In this document: piece by piece, positions 44,864 to 54,040 of the stretch
Numbering within the stretch: position 1 is the stretch's first letter
How the letters are laid out: each line of letters starts with the position of its first letter
Origin: Ferruginibacter sp.
GTDB taxonomy: Bacteria; Bacteroidota; Bacteroidia; Chitinophagales; Chitinophagaceae
Reading direction: 5' to 3'
Length of the DNA stretch: 64,000 nucleotides
Assembly: GCA_013141115.1 (NCBI GenBank)
Contig: JABFRP010000004.1
Coordinates: forward strand, 310,001 to 374,000
Made by a program: the position numbers and the translations under genes
The notes under the pieces: generated by a model
The model's database searches: none
What the model saw: only the letters and a program-made list of their open reading frames with translations
Told to the model about the DNA's origin: nothing

Positions 44864-46192
44864 ATGTCAGTTATTACAGGCGACAAAGAATTCTTCAAAG
44901 GCATTGGCCAAATTAAATTTGAAGGCACACAATCCGACAATCCATTAGCATACCGCTGGTATGATGAAAATAAAATAGTAGCAGGTAAAACGATGAAAGA
45001 ATATTTGCGTTTTGCATGTGCTTACTGGCATAGCTTCTGCGGTAATGGTGGCGATCCCTTTGGTGCACCAACCCATCCGCATCCATGGGATGTAAAAGCT
45101 GATGCGGTGGAAAGAGCAAAAGATAAAGCCGATGCAGCTTTTGAATTTATAACTAAACTGGGCTTGCCCTATTATTGTTTTCATGATGTGGATGTGGTGG
45201 ATTATACCAATGATGTGGTGGATAATGAAAAAAGATTACAGGCTGTTGCGGCCTACCTGCAAAAAAAGCAAGATGCCAGCGGCGTAAAATTATTATGGGG
45301 TACGGCTAATTTATTTTCTAATCCAAGGTATATGAATGGCGCAGCCACCAATCCTGATTTTCATGTGCTGGCACATGGCGGTGCACAGGTAAAAGCGGCA
45401 TTGGATGCTACCATTTCTTTAAAAGGCGAGAACTATGTTTTTTGGGGAGGTCGTGAAGGCTACATGAGTTTGCTGAACACCAACATGCAAAAAGAAAAAG
45501 AACATCTGGCAAAATTTTTACACACAGCAAAAGATTATGCAAGACGCAATGGTTTTACAGGTACTTTCTTTATTGAACCAAAACCATGTGAGCCAAGCAA
45601 ACACCAATACGATTATGATAGCGAAACTGTAATTGGCTTTTTACGCCAGTACGATCTGTTGAATGATTTTAAATTAAATATTGAAGTAAACCATGCTACA
45701 TTAGCAGGCCATACTTTTCAACACGAGTTGCAGGTGGCTGCAGATACCGGCATGTTAGGCAGTATTGATGCTAATCGTGGCGATTATCAAAATGGTTGGG
45801 ATACCGATCAGTTTCCTAACAGCATCAATGAGCTGGTGGAAGCTATGCTGGTGATTGTAGAAGCCGGTGGTTTTGCCGGTGGCGGTATCAACTTTGACGC
45901 AAAGATCCGTCGTAACTCTACCGATGCGGAAGACCTGTTTCATGCTCATATTGGCGGTATGGATACATTTGCAAGAGCATTGATAGTGGCCGATAATATG
46001 TTAAATAAATCTGATTACAAAAGCTTCCGTACCGAACGCTATGCCAGCTTTAATAACGGTACAGGAAAGGACTTTGAAAATGGTAAATTAACTTTGGAAG
46101 ATCTGAGAAATTATGCGGTTGCCAATGGCGAACCTGCGGTAAAAAGTGGCAGACAGGAATACTTGGAGAATATTATAAACAGGTTTATCTAA
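44864..46192 (+). CDS. xylA: Xylose isomerase
   Basis: Converts D-xylose to D-xylulose with Mg/Mn/Co. A 442-residue class II xylose isomerase with all hallmarks: YCFHDVDV (catalytic His), FWGGREGYMSLLNT, FFIEPKPCEPSKHQYD, NHATLAGHTFQHEL and GSIDANRGDYQNGWDTDQF with the metal-binding aspartates. It is cytoplasmic. It is followed after three bases by a HAD gene, so the two are read from one message. Confidence 0.96.
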   Translation: MSVITGDKEFFKGIGQIKFEGTQSDNPLAYRWYDENKIVAGKTMKEYLRFACAYWHSFCGNGGDPFGAPTHPHPWDVKADAVERAKDKADAAFEFITKLGLPYYCFHDVDVVDYTNDVVDNEKRLQAVAAYLQKKQDASGVKLLWGTANLFSNPRYMNGAATNPDFHVLAHGGAQVKAALDATISLKGENYVFWGGREGYMSLLNTNMQKEKEHLAKFLHTAKDYARRNGFTGTFFIEPKPCEPSKHQYDYDSETVIGFLRQYDLLNDFKLNIEVNHATLAGHTFQHELQVAADTGMLGSIDANRGDYQNGWDTDQFPNSINELVEAMLVIVEAGGFAGGGINFDAKIRRNSTDAEDLFHAHIGGMDTFARALIVADNMLNKSDYKSFRTERYASFNNGTGKDFENGKLTLEDLRNYAVANGEPAVKSGRQEYLENIINRFI

Positions 46193-46195
46193 AAT

Positions 46196-46846
46196 ATGCA
46201 GCAACAAAAGGCTTTCTTGTTTGATTTGAATGGTACAGTGATAGATGATATGCAATTTCATATTCAATCCTGGTACGAGATATTAAATAGTTTGGGGGCA
46301 ACAATTTCTTACGAAGAAACCAAACTGCAATGCTATGGTAAAAATGAGGAATTGCTGGAAAGGATTTTTCCGGGAAGGTTTACCGCAGAAGAGATCACGG
46401 CAATGATCATTGATAAAGAAACCCGGTACCAGGAAAACTTCAGGCCTTTTTTAAAATTGATTGATGGGTTGGATGAATTTCTGGAACAGGCATATCAATC
46501 AAAAATTAAGATGGCCATTGGTTCGGCGGCAATCCCTTTCAATATCGATTATATTTTGAATGGGCTGCAATTGCATAAATATTTTCCTGCGGTTGTAAGT
46601 GCGTATGATGTAGTGGAAAGTAAACCGCACCCGGAAACTTTTTTGCAGTGTGCCGAAAAATTAAATGTTGCTCCTGAAGATTGTATTGTATTTGAAGATT
46701 CGCCCAAAGGAGTAGAAGCCGCAGCAAGAGCAGGCATGAAAGCTGTGGTGATTACCACCATGCATACCAAAGAAGAATTTGAAAACGATAATATTATTTG
46801 CTTTATAGAAAATTACCAGGGTTTGTTTAACCAGCTGGTAAAATAA
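46196..46846 (+). CDS. HAD family hydrolase (beta-phosphoglucomutase-like)
   Basis: A 216-residue HAD hydrolase with a cap of the beta-PGM/CbbY type. Motif I reads FDLNGT, with the nucleophile D10 kept but the usual second aspartate replaced by N12. GSAAIP (motif II), SKPHPETF (motif III Lys) and FEDSPKGVEAAARAGM (motif IV) are normal. The D-to-N change would weaken phosphomonoesterase catalysis, although several Bacteroidota HADs carry it. Placed between xylA and araB, it may repair or dephosphorylate a sugar phosphate of the pentose route. Confidence 0.85.
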   Translation: MQQQKAFLFDLNGTVIDDMQFHIQSWYEILNSLGATISYEETKLQCYGKNEELLERIFPGRFTAEEITAMIIDKETRYQENFRPFLKLIDGLDEFLEQAYQSKIKMAIGSAAIPFNIDYILNGLQLHKYFPAVVSAYDVVESKPHPETFLQCAEKLNVAPEDCIVFEDSPKGVEAAARAGMKAVVITTMHTKEEFENDNIICFIENYQGLFNQLVK

Positions 46847-46856
46847 AATTGTAACG

Positions 46857-48497
46857 ATGGCTGCTGATAAATATGTAATAGGTGTTGACTACGGAACCGA
46901 CTCGGTTCGTTCGGTATTATTAAATGCAACGGATGGTAAAGAAATGGCTTCTTCCGTTTTTTATTATCCCAGGTGGGCGGCAGGTAAATTTTGTAATGCT
47001 ACTAAAAATCAATTTCGCCAGCATCCGTTGGATTATGTGGAAGGGCTAGAAGCCACCATAAAAGATTGCCTGCAAAAAGCAGGAGAAGATATTGCAGCAA
47101 ATGTAAAAGGCATTTCCGTGGATACCACCGGATCTACCCCAATAGCAGTTGATGCAACGGGAACACCTTTGGCATTAGTGGCGGGCCTGGAAGAAAATCC
47201 CAATGCCATGTTTGTGTTGTGGAAAGATCATACCGCAACAAAAGAAGCCGAAGAAATAAATAACCATGCTACCAAATTTCCCGTTAATTATTTACAGTTT
47301 GTAGGCGGCATTTACAGCAGCGAATGGTTTTGGGCAAAGCTGCTGCATATTTTAAGAGAAGACGAAGCCATAAGAAAAAACATCCACTCCTTTGCAGAGC
47401 ACTGTGATTGGATCCCTTTTTTATTAACCGGTGGCAACGATGCCACAAAATTAAAAAGAGGCGTGTGCAGTGCAGGTCATAAAGCTTTATGGTCAGCTGA
47501 GTTTGGCGGGTTGCCTCCCAATGAGTTTTTTAAATCGCTTGACCCCGTATTGGACGGCATAACAGCAAAATTATTTACGGATACTTATACCTCTGCACAA
47601 TCTGTTGGTACTATCAGTGCCGCATGGGCGGAAAAACTGGGCCTGCCAAAAGACGTGGTGATTGGTGCCGGTGCATTCGATTGCCATATGGGTGCAGTAG
47701 GAGGGCAAATTGAACCCTATTATTTAAGTAAGGTAATGGGCACTTCTACCTGCGATATTTTAGTAGCGCCTATTGATGAAGTAAAAGATACTTTAGTAAA
47801 AGGTATTTGCGGACAAGTAAACGGTTCGGTAATTCCCAATATGATAGGCATGGAAGCCGGGCAGTCTGCTTTTGGCGATGCTTATGCCTGGTTTAAGAAT
47901 TTGATCAGCTGGCCCGTGAATCAGTTTGTGGAAGATGTAAAGGAAAGAGAAAAAATTACGGATAAAATAATTGCGGCACTTGCAACCGAAGCTGCAAAAA
48001 TTGAACTGAGTGAAAAGGATGAGTTGTCGCTCGATTGGATGAATGGCAGAAGAACGCCGGATGCCAACCAGTTATTAAAAGGAGCTATCACCAATATTAA
48101 TTTAGCTACCGATGCGCCACGTATCTTTAAATCAATTGTAGAAGCAACCTGCTTTGGCAGCAAAGCCATTGTAGAACGATTTATATCCGAAGGCATTCCT
48201 GTAAAAGGAATAATTGCATTGGGCGGTGTGGCAAAAAAATCAAATTATGTAATGCAGGTAATGGCCAATGTGCTTAACATGCCTATACGCATTCATAGCA
48301 GCGAACAAACCTGTGCTAATGGTGCGGCCATGTTTGCCGCAACTGCCGCCGGTATTTACAGTAAAGTAGAAGATGCGATGAATGCCATGGGGCAAGGCTT
48401 TGAAAAAACTTATGAGCCGCAGGCTGATAAAGTAGCATACTATGCAAAGCGTTATAAAATGTATTTGGAATTAGGTAATAAAATAGAAAATAAATAA
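46857..48497 (+). CDS. araB: Ribulokinase
   Basis: Phosphorylates L-ribulose to L-ribulose 5-phosphate. A 546-residue FGGY-family kinase with VIGVDYGTDSVRSVLLNATDG at the N-terminus, the ribulokinase-type segment CNATKNQFRQHPLDYVEGLE (with HP and DY), WKDHTA, and GAGAFDCHMGAVGG carrying the catalytic Asp. Its TAA stop shares an A with the ATG of araD (TAATG at 48495-48499), a strong coupling signal. It is cytoplasmic. Confidence 0.94.
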   Translation: MAADKYVIGVDYGTDSVRSVLLNATDGKEMASSVFYYPRWAAGKFCNATKNQFRQHPLDYVEGLEATIKDCLQKAGEDIAANVKGISVDTTGSTPIAVDATGTPLALVAGLEENPNAMFVLWKDHTATKEAEEINNHATKFPVNYLQFVGGIYSSEWFWAKLLHILREDEAIRKNIHSFAEHCDWIPFLLTGGNDATKLKRGVCSAGHKALWSAEFGGLPPNEFFKSLDPVLDGITAKLFTDTYTSAQSVGTISAAWAEKLGLPKDVVIGAGAFDCHMGAVGGQIEPYYLSKVMGTSTCDILVAPIDEVKDTLVKGICGQVNGSVIPNMIGMEAGQSAFGDAYAWFKNLISWPVNQFVEDVKEREKITDKIIAALATEAAKIELSEKDELSLDWMNGRRTPDANQLLKGAITNINLATDAPRIFKSIVEATCFGSKAIVERFISEGIPVKGIIALGGVAKKSNYVMQVMANVLNMPIRIHSSEQTCANGAAMFAATAAGIYSKVEDAMNAMGQGFEKTYEPQADKVAYYAKRYKMYLELGNKIENK

Positions 48498-49198
48498 TGA
48501 GTAAGTATTTACACATTCAACAAGAAGCTTACGAAGCCAATATGCAACTGCCCAAGCTGGGGTTAGTGCTTTTTACATTTGGTAATGTAAGCGCCGCAGA
48601 CAGAAGCCTGGGCGTTTTTGCCATTAAGCCCAGTGGGGTTGCTTACGAAGATCTGACACCAGAAAAAATGGTGATCGTGGATTTTGATGGCAAAACTATA
48701 CAAGGAGATTTGCGTCCTTCATCCGATACTTTGACACATGCAGTATTGTACAAGCATTGGGAAAAAATTGGCGGCATTGTACATACGCATTCCACTTGCG
48801 CCACAGCATGGGCGCAATCGCAAAGGGATATTCCTATTTTTGGTACCACGCATGCCGATTACAATACGGTGGATATTCCCTGTGCACCACCGATGGATGA
48901 TGAGATGATAAAAGGTAATTATGAATATGAAACAGGCTTTCAAATAATGAATTGCTTTAAGGCCAATGATCTTAAATACGAAGAAGTGGAAATGGTTTTA
49001 GTGGGCAATCATGCACCATTTACCTGGGGAAAGAATGCGGCTAAAGCGGTACATAACAGTGCCGTATTAGAATGCATTGCACAAATGGCATTGCTTACCG
49101 AGCAAATTAATTTTAATGCGCCACGTTTAAAAGATGCATTGATACAAAAACATTTTGAACGCAAGCACGGGCCTGATTCTTACTATGGCCAATCATAA
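48497..49198 (+). CDS. araD: L-ribulose-5-phosphate 4-epimerase
   Basis: A zinc-dependent class II aldolase-family epimerase making D-xylulose 5-phosphate. It has 233 residues, with GNVSAADRSLGVFAIKPSGVAYE, the metal-binding histidines in VHTHSTCATAWAQ, GTTHADYNTVDIPCAP and the closing NHAPFTWGKNAAKAVHNS. Normal length. It is translationally coupled to araB and followed by galM after 28 bases. This step joins the arabinose and xylose branches. Confidence 0.95.
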   Translation: MSKYLHIQQEAYEANMQLPKLGLVLFTFGNVSAADRSLGVFAIKPSGVAYEDLTPEKMVIVDFDGKTIQGDLRPSSDTLTHAVLYKHWEKIGGIVHTHSTCATAWAQSQRDIPIFGTTHADYNTVDIPCAPPMDDEMIKGNYEYETGFQIMNCFKANDLKYEEVEMVLVGNHAPFTWGKNAAKAVHNSAVLECIAQMALLTEQINFNAPRLKDALIQKHFERKHGPDSYYGQS

Positions 49199-49226
49199 AT
49201 CTTAAAAAATAAAACGATCGCTAATT

Positions 49227-50360
49227 ATGAAACAATTATCATCACTTATCCTTGCAGCATCTGTATTTTTATTCTCTTGTAATAACAGTACAGAAAGTGC
49301 AGATAAAAATACCACTACAAAAATGGGCATCACAGAAAAATCATTTGGCAGCTTTGAAGGCCAGGCTGTAACCGAGTACACTTTAACCAATGCTAATGGC
49401 ATGCAGGTGGGTATTATTAATTACGGTGGCGCTATCACAAAAATTCTTACCAAAGATAAAGAGGGCAAGTTTGGTGATGTAGTACTGGGATATGATTCTA
49501 TTGCCGGCTTTACACAAAAAGGTAACCCGTTTTTTGGTGCATTGATCGGCCGATATGGTAACCGTATTGCAAAGGGACATTTTACTTTAGACGGTGCTAC
49601 TTATACATTAGCAGCTTACAACAACGGGCAATCTTTACACGGTGGTTTAAAAGGTTATGATAAAGTATTGTGGAAAGTAGAAAAGCAGGCCGGCGACAGC
49701 AGTTTAAAATTAACTTACCTGAGTAAAGATTTAGAAGAGGGCTTTCCCGGAAATTTATCGGTAGAAGTAATTTATACTTTAACTGCTGATGATGCAGTGA
49801 AAATTGAATATGCAGCTACAACTGATAAAGCCACACCAGTTAATTTAACCAATCATGCTTACTTTAATTTATCTGCAGGCAAAGACTCCACAATTTTAGA
49901 TCATGAGTTGATGCTTAAAGCCGACAAATTTACTGATGTGGATTCCGTTTTAATTCCTACAGGAAAATTACCTGAAGTAAAAGGCACGCCAATGGATTTT
50001 ACAACGGCAAAGAAAATTGGAAAAGAAATCGATGCTGTAAAAGGTGGTTACGATCATAACTGGGTATTGAATAAAACAGGTAATGCATTAGAAAGCTTTG
50101 CTACTTTATACCATGCAGGTAGTGGCAGATTAATGGAAGTGTTTACCACTGAACCAGGCGTGCAATTTTACAGCGGTAATTTTTTAGATGGCACATTAAC
50201 CAATACAAAGGGCGGACAAAAATATGTACAACATGCGGCACTTTGTTTGGAAACACAGCATTTTCCGGATAGTCCGAATCAACCTTCGTTCCCGACTACA
50301 ATTTTAAAACCGGGAGAAAAATACAGTCATATAGCTGTATATAAATTTTCAGTAAAATAA
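49227..50360 (+). CDS. galM: Aldose 1-epimerase (mutarotase), lipoprotein
   Basis: Interconverts alpha and beta anomers of aldoses. A 377-residue GalM-family enzyme with a lipoprotein signal peptide (LFSC lipobox, cysteine at 18), so it is anchored in the outer or inner membrane and acts outside the cytoplasm. Catalytic motifs include GRYGNRIAKGHF, the histidine in NLTNHAYFNLS and the glutamate in CLETQHFPDSPNQP. It probably prepares freed arabinose or xylose for import. A perfect palindrome follows immediately. Confidence 0.92.
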   Translation: MKQLSSLILAASVFLFSCNNSTESADKNTTTKMGITEKSFGSFEGQAVTEYTLTNANGMQVGIINYGGAITKILTKDKEGKFGDVVLGYDSIAGFTQKGNPFFGALIGRYGNRIAKGHFTLDGATYTLAAYNNGQSLHGGLKGYDKVLWKVEKQAGDSSLKLTYLSKDLEEGFPGNLSVEVIYTLTADDAVKIEYAATTDKATPVNLTNHAYFNLSAGKDSTILDHELMLKADKFTDVDSVLIPTGKLPEVKGTPMDFTTAKKIGKEIDAVKGGYDHNWVLNKTGNALESFATLYHAGSGRLMEVFTTEPGVQFYSGNFLDGTLTNTKGGQKYVQHAALCLETQHFPDSPNQPSFPTTILKPGEKYSHIAVYKFSVK

Positions 50361-50363
50361 ATT

Positions 50364-50400
50364 ATATCAAAGTCTTCTTTTAAGAAGAAGACTTTGATAT
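50364..50400. terminator. Perfect 16-bp palindrome, 5-base loop, after galM
   Basis: The arms at 50364-50379 and 50385-50400 (ending ...AGTCTTCTT / AAGAAGACT...) are perfect reverse complements around TTAAG. It starts right after the galM stop codon and 14 bases before the GH127 gene. It can end or attenuate transcription, or protect the 3' end of the upstream message. Confidence 0.75.
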
Positions 50401-50413
50401 TTAAAATACGTGT

Positions 50414-52420
50414 ATGAAAAATTATTTTTTATCAGCCGCAATTTTTTTAAGCCTGCCGGTATTGGCACAGCAAAAAGATTATGCTATTAAGGAAGTAAAT
50501 TTTACACAAGTAAAATTATCTGATAAATTTTGGTTGCCAAGAATAGAAACCAACCGCACAGTAACTATTCCGGCATCATTTGAACGCTGCGAAAATACGG
50601 GCCGTGTAAAGAATTTTGTAATGGCTGCACAAAAGCAGGGGAAGTTTTGTACTACCTATCCTTTTGATGATACTGATATTTATAAAACTATTGAAGGCGC
50701 TTCTTTTTCTTTGGCTGTACATCCCGATAAAAAACTGGAAGTGTATGTAGATTCTTTAATTACTATTATTAAAGCAGCACAGGAACCCGATGGTTATTTA
50801 TATACTGCCCGAACAATTGATCCTGTAAATGTGGGCAGTTGGGTAGGTAAAGAAAGATGGGAAAAAGAAAGAGAACTAAGCCATGAGTTATACAATGCAG
50901 GCCACATGTATGAAGCCGCAGCGGCACATTTTTTAGCCACTAAAAAAAGAAATTTTTTAGACATCGCATTAAAGAATGCTGATTTGGTATGCAGTGTTTT
51001 TGGACCGGGAAAAAAATCTGTAGCACCGGGCCACGAAATAGTAGAAATGGGCCTGGTGAAATTATTTCGCATCACCGGTAAAAGCGAATATTTAAATGCC
51101 GCAAAGTTTTTTATTGAAGCAAGAGGCCATTATCCCGGCTATGATGCTAAAAGTAACGACAGTTGGAAAAACGGTTCGTACTGGCAGGATCGCAAACCTA
51201 TAGTACAGGAAGATGAAGCTGTTGGCCATGCGGTAAGGGCAGGGTATTTATATGCGGCTGTTGCAGATGTTGCGGCACTAACCGGCGATGACAGTTTAAC
51301 CAAGGCCATTGATAAAATTTGGGAAAACGTGGTTACTAAAAAAATATACGTACAGGGTGGATTGGGTGCAAAAGGCGATGGTGAACGATTTGGTGAAAAT
51401 TATGAATTGCCTAATAACACAGCCTACAACGAAACCTGTGCGGCCATTGCCGGTGTGTACTGGAATTACCGGATGTTTTTATTGCACGGCGATGCCAAAT
51501 ATATTGATGTGCTGGAAAAAATGTTGTACAACGGATTAATTTCTGGTATTGGCCTGGATGGTAAATCTTTTTTTTACACTAATGCGATGGAAGTACGTAA
51601 TACTTTTAATCATAAAGATTTTGAAGGATCACGTTCGGGTTGGTTTACATGCAGTTGTTGCCCCACTAATTTAACCCGTTTAATTCCTTCGGTGCCGGGT
51701 TATATGTACGCACAAAAAGAGGGTAACTTATTTGTAAATCTTTTTATTAATAGTACTGTTGACCTGCTGGTGAATAATAAAGCTGTACAAATTGCACAGC
51801 AAAATAATTACCCCTGGGAGGGCAATTTAAAATTTACCATCAATACAGCAAAAGCTAATACATTTAATTTACTGGTAAGAATTCCGGGATGGGCCAACAA
51901 CAGTGCTATTCCTTCAGATCTGTATGCATTTCAAAATAACTCAACAGCAAAGCCCGAAATAAAAGTAAACGGACAGGTAGTTGACTACGCTATACAAAAT
52001 GGTTATGCTGTAATTAACAAGGCATGGAAAAAAAATGATGTGCTGGAAGTGAATTTACCCATGGAAATAAGAAGGGTAGTGGCTAACGAAAAAGTTACCA
52101 ACGATATTGGTAAAGTAGCTTTACAACGTGGCCCCATCATGTATTGTGCAGAGTGGGCAGATAATAACGGTAAGACGAGTAATATCATTATACCATCAAC
52201 GACAAATTTTACCAGCGAATTTAATCCTGCTATTTTAAATGGTGTGATGACGTTGAAAGCAGAAGTTCCTGCGGTGATCATCAGTGGTACAGAAAACATT
52301 GCTACTCAAAAACAAAACTTTACGGCAATACCTTATTACAGTTGGGCCAACAGGGGCAAAGGAGAAATGACGGTATGGTTTCCTACACAGGTAAAAGATA
52401 TAGAGATCTTAACTAAATAA
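50414..52420 (+). CDS. Beta-L-arabinofuranosidase (glycoside hydrolase family 127)
   Basis: A secreted 668-residue GH127 enzyme with a signal peptide (1-19, ending VLAQ). The alpha/alpha-barrel contains a cysteine cluster C413-S-C415-C416 and an E340-T-C342 pair that line up with the zinc site and cysteine nucleophile of Bifidobacterium HypBA1 (Glu338, Cys340, Cys417, Cys418), and E324 is in the position of its acid/base. It should release L-arabinose from beta-linked arabinofuranosides (plant extensin or arabinan). Its place between galM and araA supports arabinose as product. Confidence 0.9.
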   Translation: MKNYFLSAAIFLSLPVLAQQKDYAIKEVNFTQVKLSDKFWLPRIETNRTVTIPASFERCENTGRVKNFVMAAQKQGKFCTTYPFDDTDIYKTIEGASFSLAVHPDKKLEVYVDSLITIIKAAQEPDGYLYTARTIDPVNVGSWVGKERWEKERELSHELYNAGHMYEAAAAHFLATKKRNFLDIALKNADLVCSVFGPGKKSVAPGHEIVEMGLVKLFRITGKSEYLNAAKFFIEARGHYPGYDAKSNDSWKNGSYWQDRKPIVQEDEAVGHAVRAGYLYAAVADVAALTGDDSLTKAIDKIWENVVTKKIYVQGGLGAKGDGERFGENYELPNNTAYNETCAAIAGVYWNYRMFLLHGDAKYIDVLEKMLYNGLISGIGLDGKSFFYTNAMEVRNTFNHKDFEGSRSGWFTCSCCPTNLTRLIPSVPGYMYAQKEGNLFVNLFINSTVDLLVNNKAVQIAQQNNYPWEGNLKFTINTAKANTFNLLVRIPGWANNSAIPSDLYAFQNNSTAKPEIKVNGQVVDYAIQNGYAVINKAWKKNDVLEVNLPMEIRRVVANEKVTNDIGKVALQRGPIMYCAEWADNNGKTSNIIIPSTTNFTSEFNPAILNGVMTLKAEVPAVIISGTENIATQKQNFTAIPYYSWANRGKGEMTVWFPTQVKDIEILTK

Positions 52421-52433
52421 TAAAGAGAAAACA

Positions 52434-52468
52434 CAGCAACATCTTCTTTTAAAAACAAGATGTTGCTG
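52434..52468. terminator. Inverted repeat between GH127 and araA
   Basis: The arms CAGCAACATCTT (52434-52445) and AAGATGTTGCTG (52457-52468) pair perfectly around an 11-base loop. It lies 13 bases after the GH127 stop and 14 bases before araA. It may be a partial terminator or an RNA-processing site that sets the ratio of the two products. Confidence 0.65.
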
Positions 52469-52482
52469 AAAAAAACTAAAAA

Positions 52483-53988
52483 ATGAAAAATAGTATCAGC
52501 ACAAAAGGATTAGAGATTTGGTTTGCCACCGGCAGCCAGAATTTATATGGCGAAGAAACGTTGAAGCAGGTAGCAAAGCATTCTACCCTTGTTGCAAAAA
52601 CATTGAATGATGCAGAAGCTATTCCGGTAAAAGTTGTTTTTAAACCCGTTTTAAAATCCACTGAAGAAATTTACAATTTAGTAATTGATGCCAATGCGTC
52701 AAAAAATTGCATTGGCATCATTACATGGATGCACACTTTTTCTCCTGCAAAAATGTGGATCAATGGTTTGAAAATTTTGCAAAAACCTTTGTTGCATTTG
52801 CACACCCAATTCAACCGTGATATTCCATGGGGCGATATTGATATGGATTTTATGAACCTGAACCAATCGGCTCATGGCGACCGTGAGTTTGGATTTATGA
52901 TGAGCCGTATGCGTATGGAAAGAAAAGTAGTGGTAGGGCACTGGCAGGATAAAAATGTAATAGCACAAATTGCAGGCTGGAGCAGAGCAGCATTAGGCTG
53001 GAACGATTGGCAGGGTGCAAAATTTGTGCGCTTTGGCGATAACATGCGTTACGTTGCTGTAACTGATGGCGATAAAGTAGAAGCAGAATTAAAATTTGGC
53101 TACAGTGTAAATACGTATGGCATTGGCGATTTAGCGGGTGTAATTAATGGCGTAAAAGAAACGGCAGTTACAAAGCTGTGTGATGAATATGCAGAGCTGT
53201 ATAAATTAATGACCTCCTTAAAAAAAGGAAATGCACAACATCAATCTTTACGTGATGCTGCCAAAATGGAATTGGGGATGCGTAAATTTTTAGAAGAAGG
53301 GAATTACAAAGGCTTTACCGATACATTTGAAGATCTGCATGGCTTACCACAATTGCCGGGCATTGCCACGCAACGTTTGATGGCTGATGGTTATGGTTTT
53401 GGTGGCGAAGGCGACTGGAAAACTTCTGCATTGGTAAGAGCGATGAAAGTAATGGGAACAGGTTTGCCAGGCGGTAATTCTTTTATGGAAGATTATACTT
53501 ATCATTTTGAACCGGGTAATGAAATGGTTTTAGGAAGTCATATGCTGGAAATTTGCCCCAGCATTGCCAATGCCAAACCAAGTTGCGAAATTCATCCATT
53601 AGGTATTGGCGGCAAAGCCGATCCGGTGCGTTTAGTGTTTAACGTAGGCGCAGGCCCTGCATTAAATGCATCTATCATGGATATGGGTAATCGTTTCAGG
53701 TTGTTGGTAAATACAGTGGATGCGGTAAAACCAAAATTTGATCTGCCTAAATTGCCAGTAGCAAGAGTATTGTGGAAACCACACCCAAATATGCAAACAG
53801 CTTGCGCTGCATGGATATATGGCGGTGGTGCACACCATACCGGTTACAGCCAAAATTTAACTGCAGAAAATATGGAAGACTTTGCAGCAATGGCCGATAT
53901 TGAATTTGTTTGTATTAATAAGGATACCAGCATTTACAATTTAAAGAACGAATTAAGATGGAATGATGTATTTTACAAAATAAAATAA
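52483..53988 (+). CDS. araA: L-arabinose isomerase
   Basis: Converts L-arabinose to L-ribulose. A 501-residue classical AraA: it opens with KGLEIWFATGSQNLYGEETL, continues with IITWMHTFSPAKMWI and LLHLHTQFNRDIPW, and keeps the metal ligands in GGEGDWKT, NSFMEDYTYHF, LGSHMLEICPS and GGAHHTGYS. It is cytoplasmic. First step of the arabinose branch, followed 52 bases later by the transporter gene. Confidence 0.96.
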   Translation: MKNSISTKGLEIWFATGSQNLYGEETLKQVAKHSTLVAKTLNDAEAIPVKVVFKPVLKSTEEIYNLVIDANASKNCIGIITWMHTFSPAKMWINGLKILQKPLLHLHTQFNRDIPWGDIDMDFMNLNQSAHGDREFGFMMSRMRMERKVVVGHWQDKNVIAQIAGWSRAALGWNDWQGAKFVRFGDNMRYVAVTDGDKVEAELKFGYSVNTYGIGDLAGVINGVKETAVTKLCDEYAELYKLMTSLKKGNAQHQSLRDAAKMELGMRKFLEEGNYKGFTDTFEDLHGLPQLPGIATQRLMADGYGFGGEGDWKTSALVRAMKVMGTGLPGGNSFMEDYTYHFEPGNEMVLGSHMLEICPSIANAKPSCEIHPLGIGGKADPVRLVFNVGAGPALNASIMDMGNRFRLLVNTVDAVKPKFDLPKLPVARVLWKPHPNMQTACAAWIYGGGAHHTGYSQNLTAENMEDFAAMADIEFVCINKDTSIYNLKNELRWNDVFYKIK

Positions 53989-54040
53989 ACGCTAACAAAA
54001 TAAACAACCAACCAAATACTAATTAAAAAAAACTTGCATT

